Shown here: piece by piece, positions 63,000-64,000 of the stretch
Layout of the letters: each line of letters begins with the position of its first letter
How positions within the stretch are numbered: the first letter of the stretch is position 1
Source: Plantago ovata
Lineage: Eukaryota; Streptophyta; Magnoliopsida; Lamiales; Plantaginaceae
Length of the DNA stretch: 64,000 nt
Assembly (NCBI GenBank): GCA_028274465.1
Contig: CM051457.1
Coordinates: forward strand, 112,343,982 to 112,407,981
Reading direction: 5' to 3'
Made by a program: the position numbers and the translations under genes
Notes under the pieces: generated by a model
The model's database searches: none
What the model was told of the DNA's origin: nothing
What the model saw: the letters and a program-made list of their open reading frames with translations, nothing else

Positions 63000-63160
63000 T
63001 AGGTAACCAAAAATCAAAGAAGGCTCTCACTAGTTGGATGTCACCTAAGGTACGAGAACCTTACTAGCTTACTAGTTAACAGGTCACAATAAAGGTCTTA
63101 CTAGCTAAAAGGTCACCCAAAATACAAGGATTGCCTTACTAGAGAGGTCACTCTAAAAAT
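63000..63160 (+). repeat. Degenerate direct repeats with TTACTAG and GGTCAC
   Basis: CTTACTAGCT...AGGTCAC units recur three to five times at about 35-bp spacing. An older form with CACTGGCTAGAGGTAAC occurs at the end of repeat tail 41410-41440. Confidence 0.6.
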
Positions 63161-63163
63161 GGT

Positions 63164-63391
63164 ATGGATGTTACCAACAACTCCTTAACAAGTCTAGATG
63201 TTGCATTGGAGTATGACCGACCGTGTGACTCCTTCAAAGTTATGAAACAGATAGGCTCTCCTTTTGGTGATCTCTTGTCCGTTGGTGCCTACGAACGAAC
63301 AATTATCAATGAATTTATTGATATATCGTTTTATCAAATGATTGTGTTGGGATTTATTCCCGCCTCTAGGATTCTACCGGAAAGCTTCTAG
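63164..63391 (+). other. Unrecognised 75-codon open frame
   Basis: Reads MDVTNNSLTSLDVALEYDRP and ends at 63391. No domain, promoter or splice context is seen. It is listed only to account for the stretch; it is probably not a gene. Confidence 0.2.
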
Positions 63392-63589
63392 ATAATTATA
63401 TATTTAGAGCTATTTACAGTTAGTCAGTATCGTTGGCCAGTAACTAGAGGTTCGATAATGTTAAGCTTGAAATTCACGAAATACGGTACACTTAACTCTC
63501 TCTATTGAAAGAATGTAGGATCGATATAGCTTGCTTTTAGAACAAATTAACCGCCTGTACGTCACAGTTGAGCTAAAGGTTAAGCTAAC

Positions 63590-64000
63590 CGTGAGATCAA
63601 CTCTGCAAAGTAAAACAAACAAACACAGATATATATAACAAAGTTAAAGCACAGCGGAAAGTAAATAGAACCTGTGTTTGTAAAATTCTGAAGCAGCTTT
63701 TGATAGCTTGCTTGATGCCCAGTCAAGGCAGAAAAACCACTAAGAAGAATATGTTCGTACACGACGTATACTCTCTATTCTACCTTAGCTGAAAACAACA
63801 CTAGTCACATGATATAGAATCCCCTTCTATCTATTATATTCTCAATACACCGTTAGAGAGATCTAGAATATAAACTAGTGTAAAGACTCTAAACAATCAA
63901 CTAAACTAAAACGCTACAGAAAGCTCTCACGTTGATAAAGTAATGTCACGAGGTGTAAGTCTTATGTTCTTCGATCAGTAGTATTTATAGTGTTGGAAAA
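63590..64000 (-). repeat. LTR-like segment, minus orientation, running off the window
   Basis: The complement contains GAGTCTTTACACTAGTTTAT, CTCTCTAACGGTGTATTGAG, GTTTTCAGCTAAGGTAG, CATATTCTTCTTAGTGG and CTGCCTTGACTGGGCATCAA. These match the plus-strand segment at 60880-61315, so the pair is inverted. Confidence 0.8.

Larger units (their letters stand above)
61690..63010 (+). repeat. Intergenic repeat family, copy D, with two MITE insertions
   Basis: It shares ATAAGGGATTTTAACTTTTA, GGAATTTGAATCTTATCGTA, GGCCACAAATATACC, GACATTTGTGTGTGGC and TGGAGTCCAGACAAGGCCCA with copies at 39.5-41.4 and 44.1-44.7 kb. Two Stowaway-like MITEs split it. Confidence 0.8.

Overview
This is about 64 kb of nuclear DNA from a flowering plant, almost certainly a eudicot. 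The evidence is split genes with GT-AG introns, cuticular-wax and cell-wall enzymes, a plastid-type HNH protein, and many plant transposons in an AT-rich, repeat-laden background. Some repeat and protein flavours suggested Caryophyllales to me, but nothing visible proves it.

I could assemble five apparently intact protein-coding genes exon by exon, with intron phases that close: (1) a P-loop NTPase of 526 codons on the minus strand (3600-10136, 10 exons); (2) a probably plastid-targeted HNH-endonuclease-domain protein of 304 aa (14303-16773, minus, 7 exons); (3) a GPI-anchored beta-1,3-glucanase with GH17 and X8/CBM43 domains, 482 aa (21129-23231, plus, 2 coding exons and a long 5'UTR intron); (4) a 3-ketoacyl-CoA synthase, 451 aa (34586-36106, minus, 2 exons); (5) a CER1-type very-long-chain aldehyde decarbonylase, 616 aa (46470-49646, minus, 10 exons). 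Genes 4 and 5 act in the same pathway: KCS elongates very-long-chain acyl-CoAs and CER1 turns the derived aldehydes into wax alkanes. They share a strand, lie about 10 kb apart, and have a similar block of roughly 120 bp upstream. A broken KCS copy (23.5-24.0 kb) and a fragment of an ABCB transporter (24.2 kb) are also present.

The rest is mobile DNA. Two young Copia elements are flanked by perfect 5-bp target-site duplications. One, 2.1 kb, has non-canonical TA...TA LTR ends and a gag-to-RT deletion. The other, 4.6 kb on the minus strand, carries a minisatellite and has split an older ORF-like sequence. There are also tandem Helitron-like units (11.9-13.7 kb), hAT-like elements, one of which contains a nested LINE tail with its own target-site duplication, several Stowaway-like MITEs, a CACTA terminus, a tRNA-derived SINE, a decayed L1-type LINE (57.6-60.3 kb), and an unclassified 5.3-kb terminal-inverted-repeat element (51.1-56.4 kb) filled with a short motif that flips orientation at its centre. 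The last 3 kb holds an inverted pair of LTR-like segments enclosing a multi-copy intergenic repeat.

No bacterial-type operon, CRISPR array, rRNA or convincing tRNA gene was seen. The case for a new system is modest: the wax-gene neighbourhood and the 5.3-kb element are the best leads.
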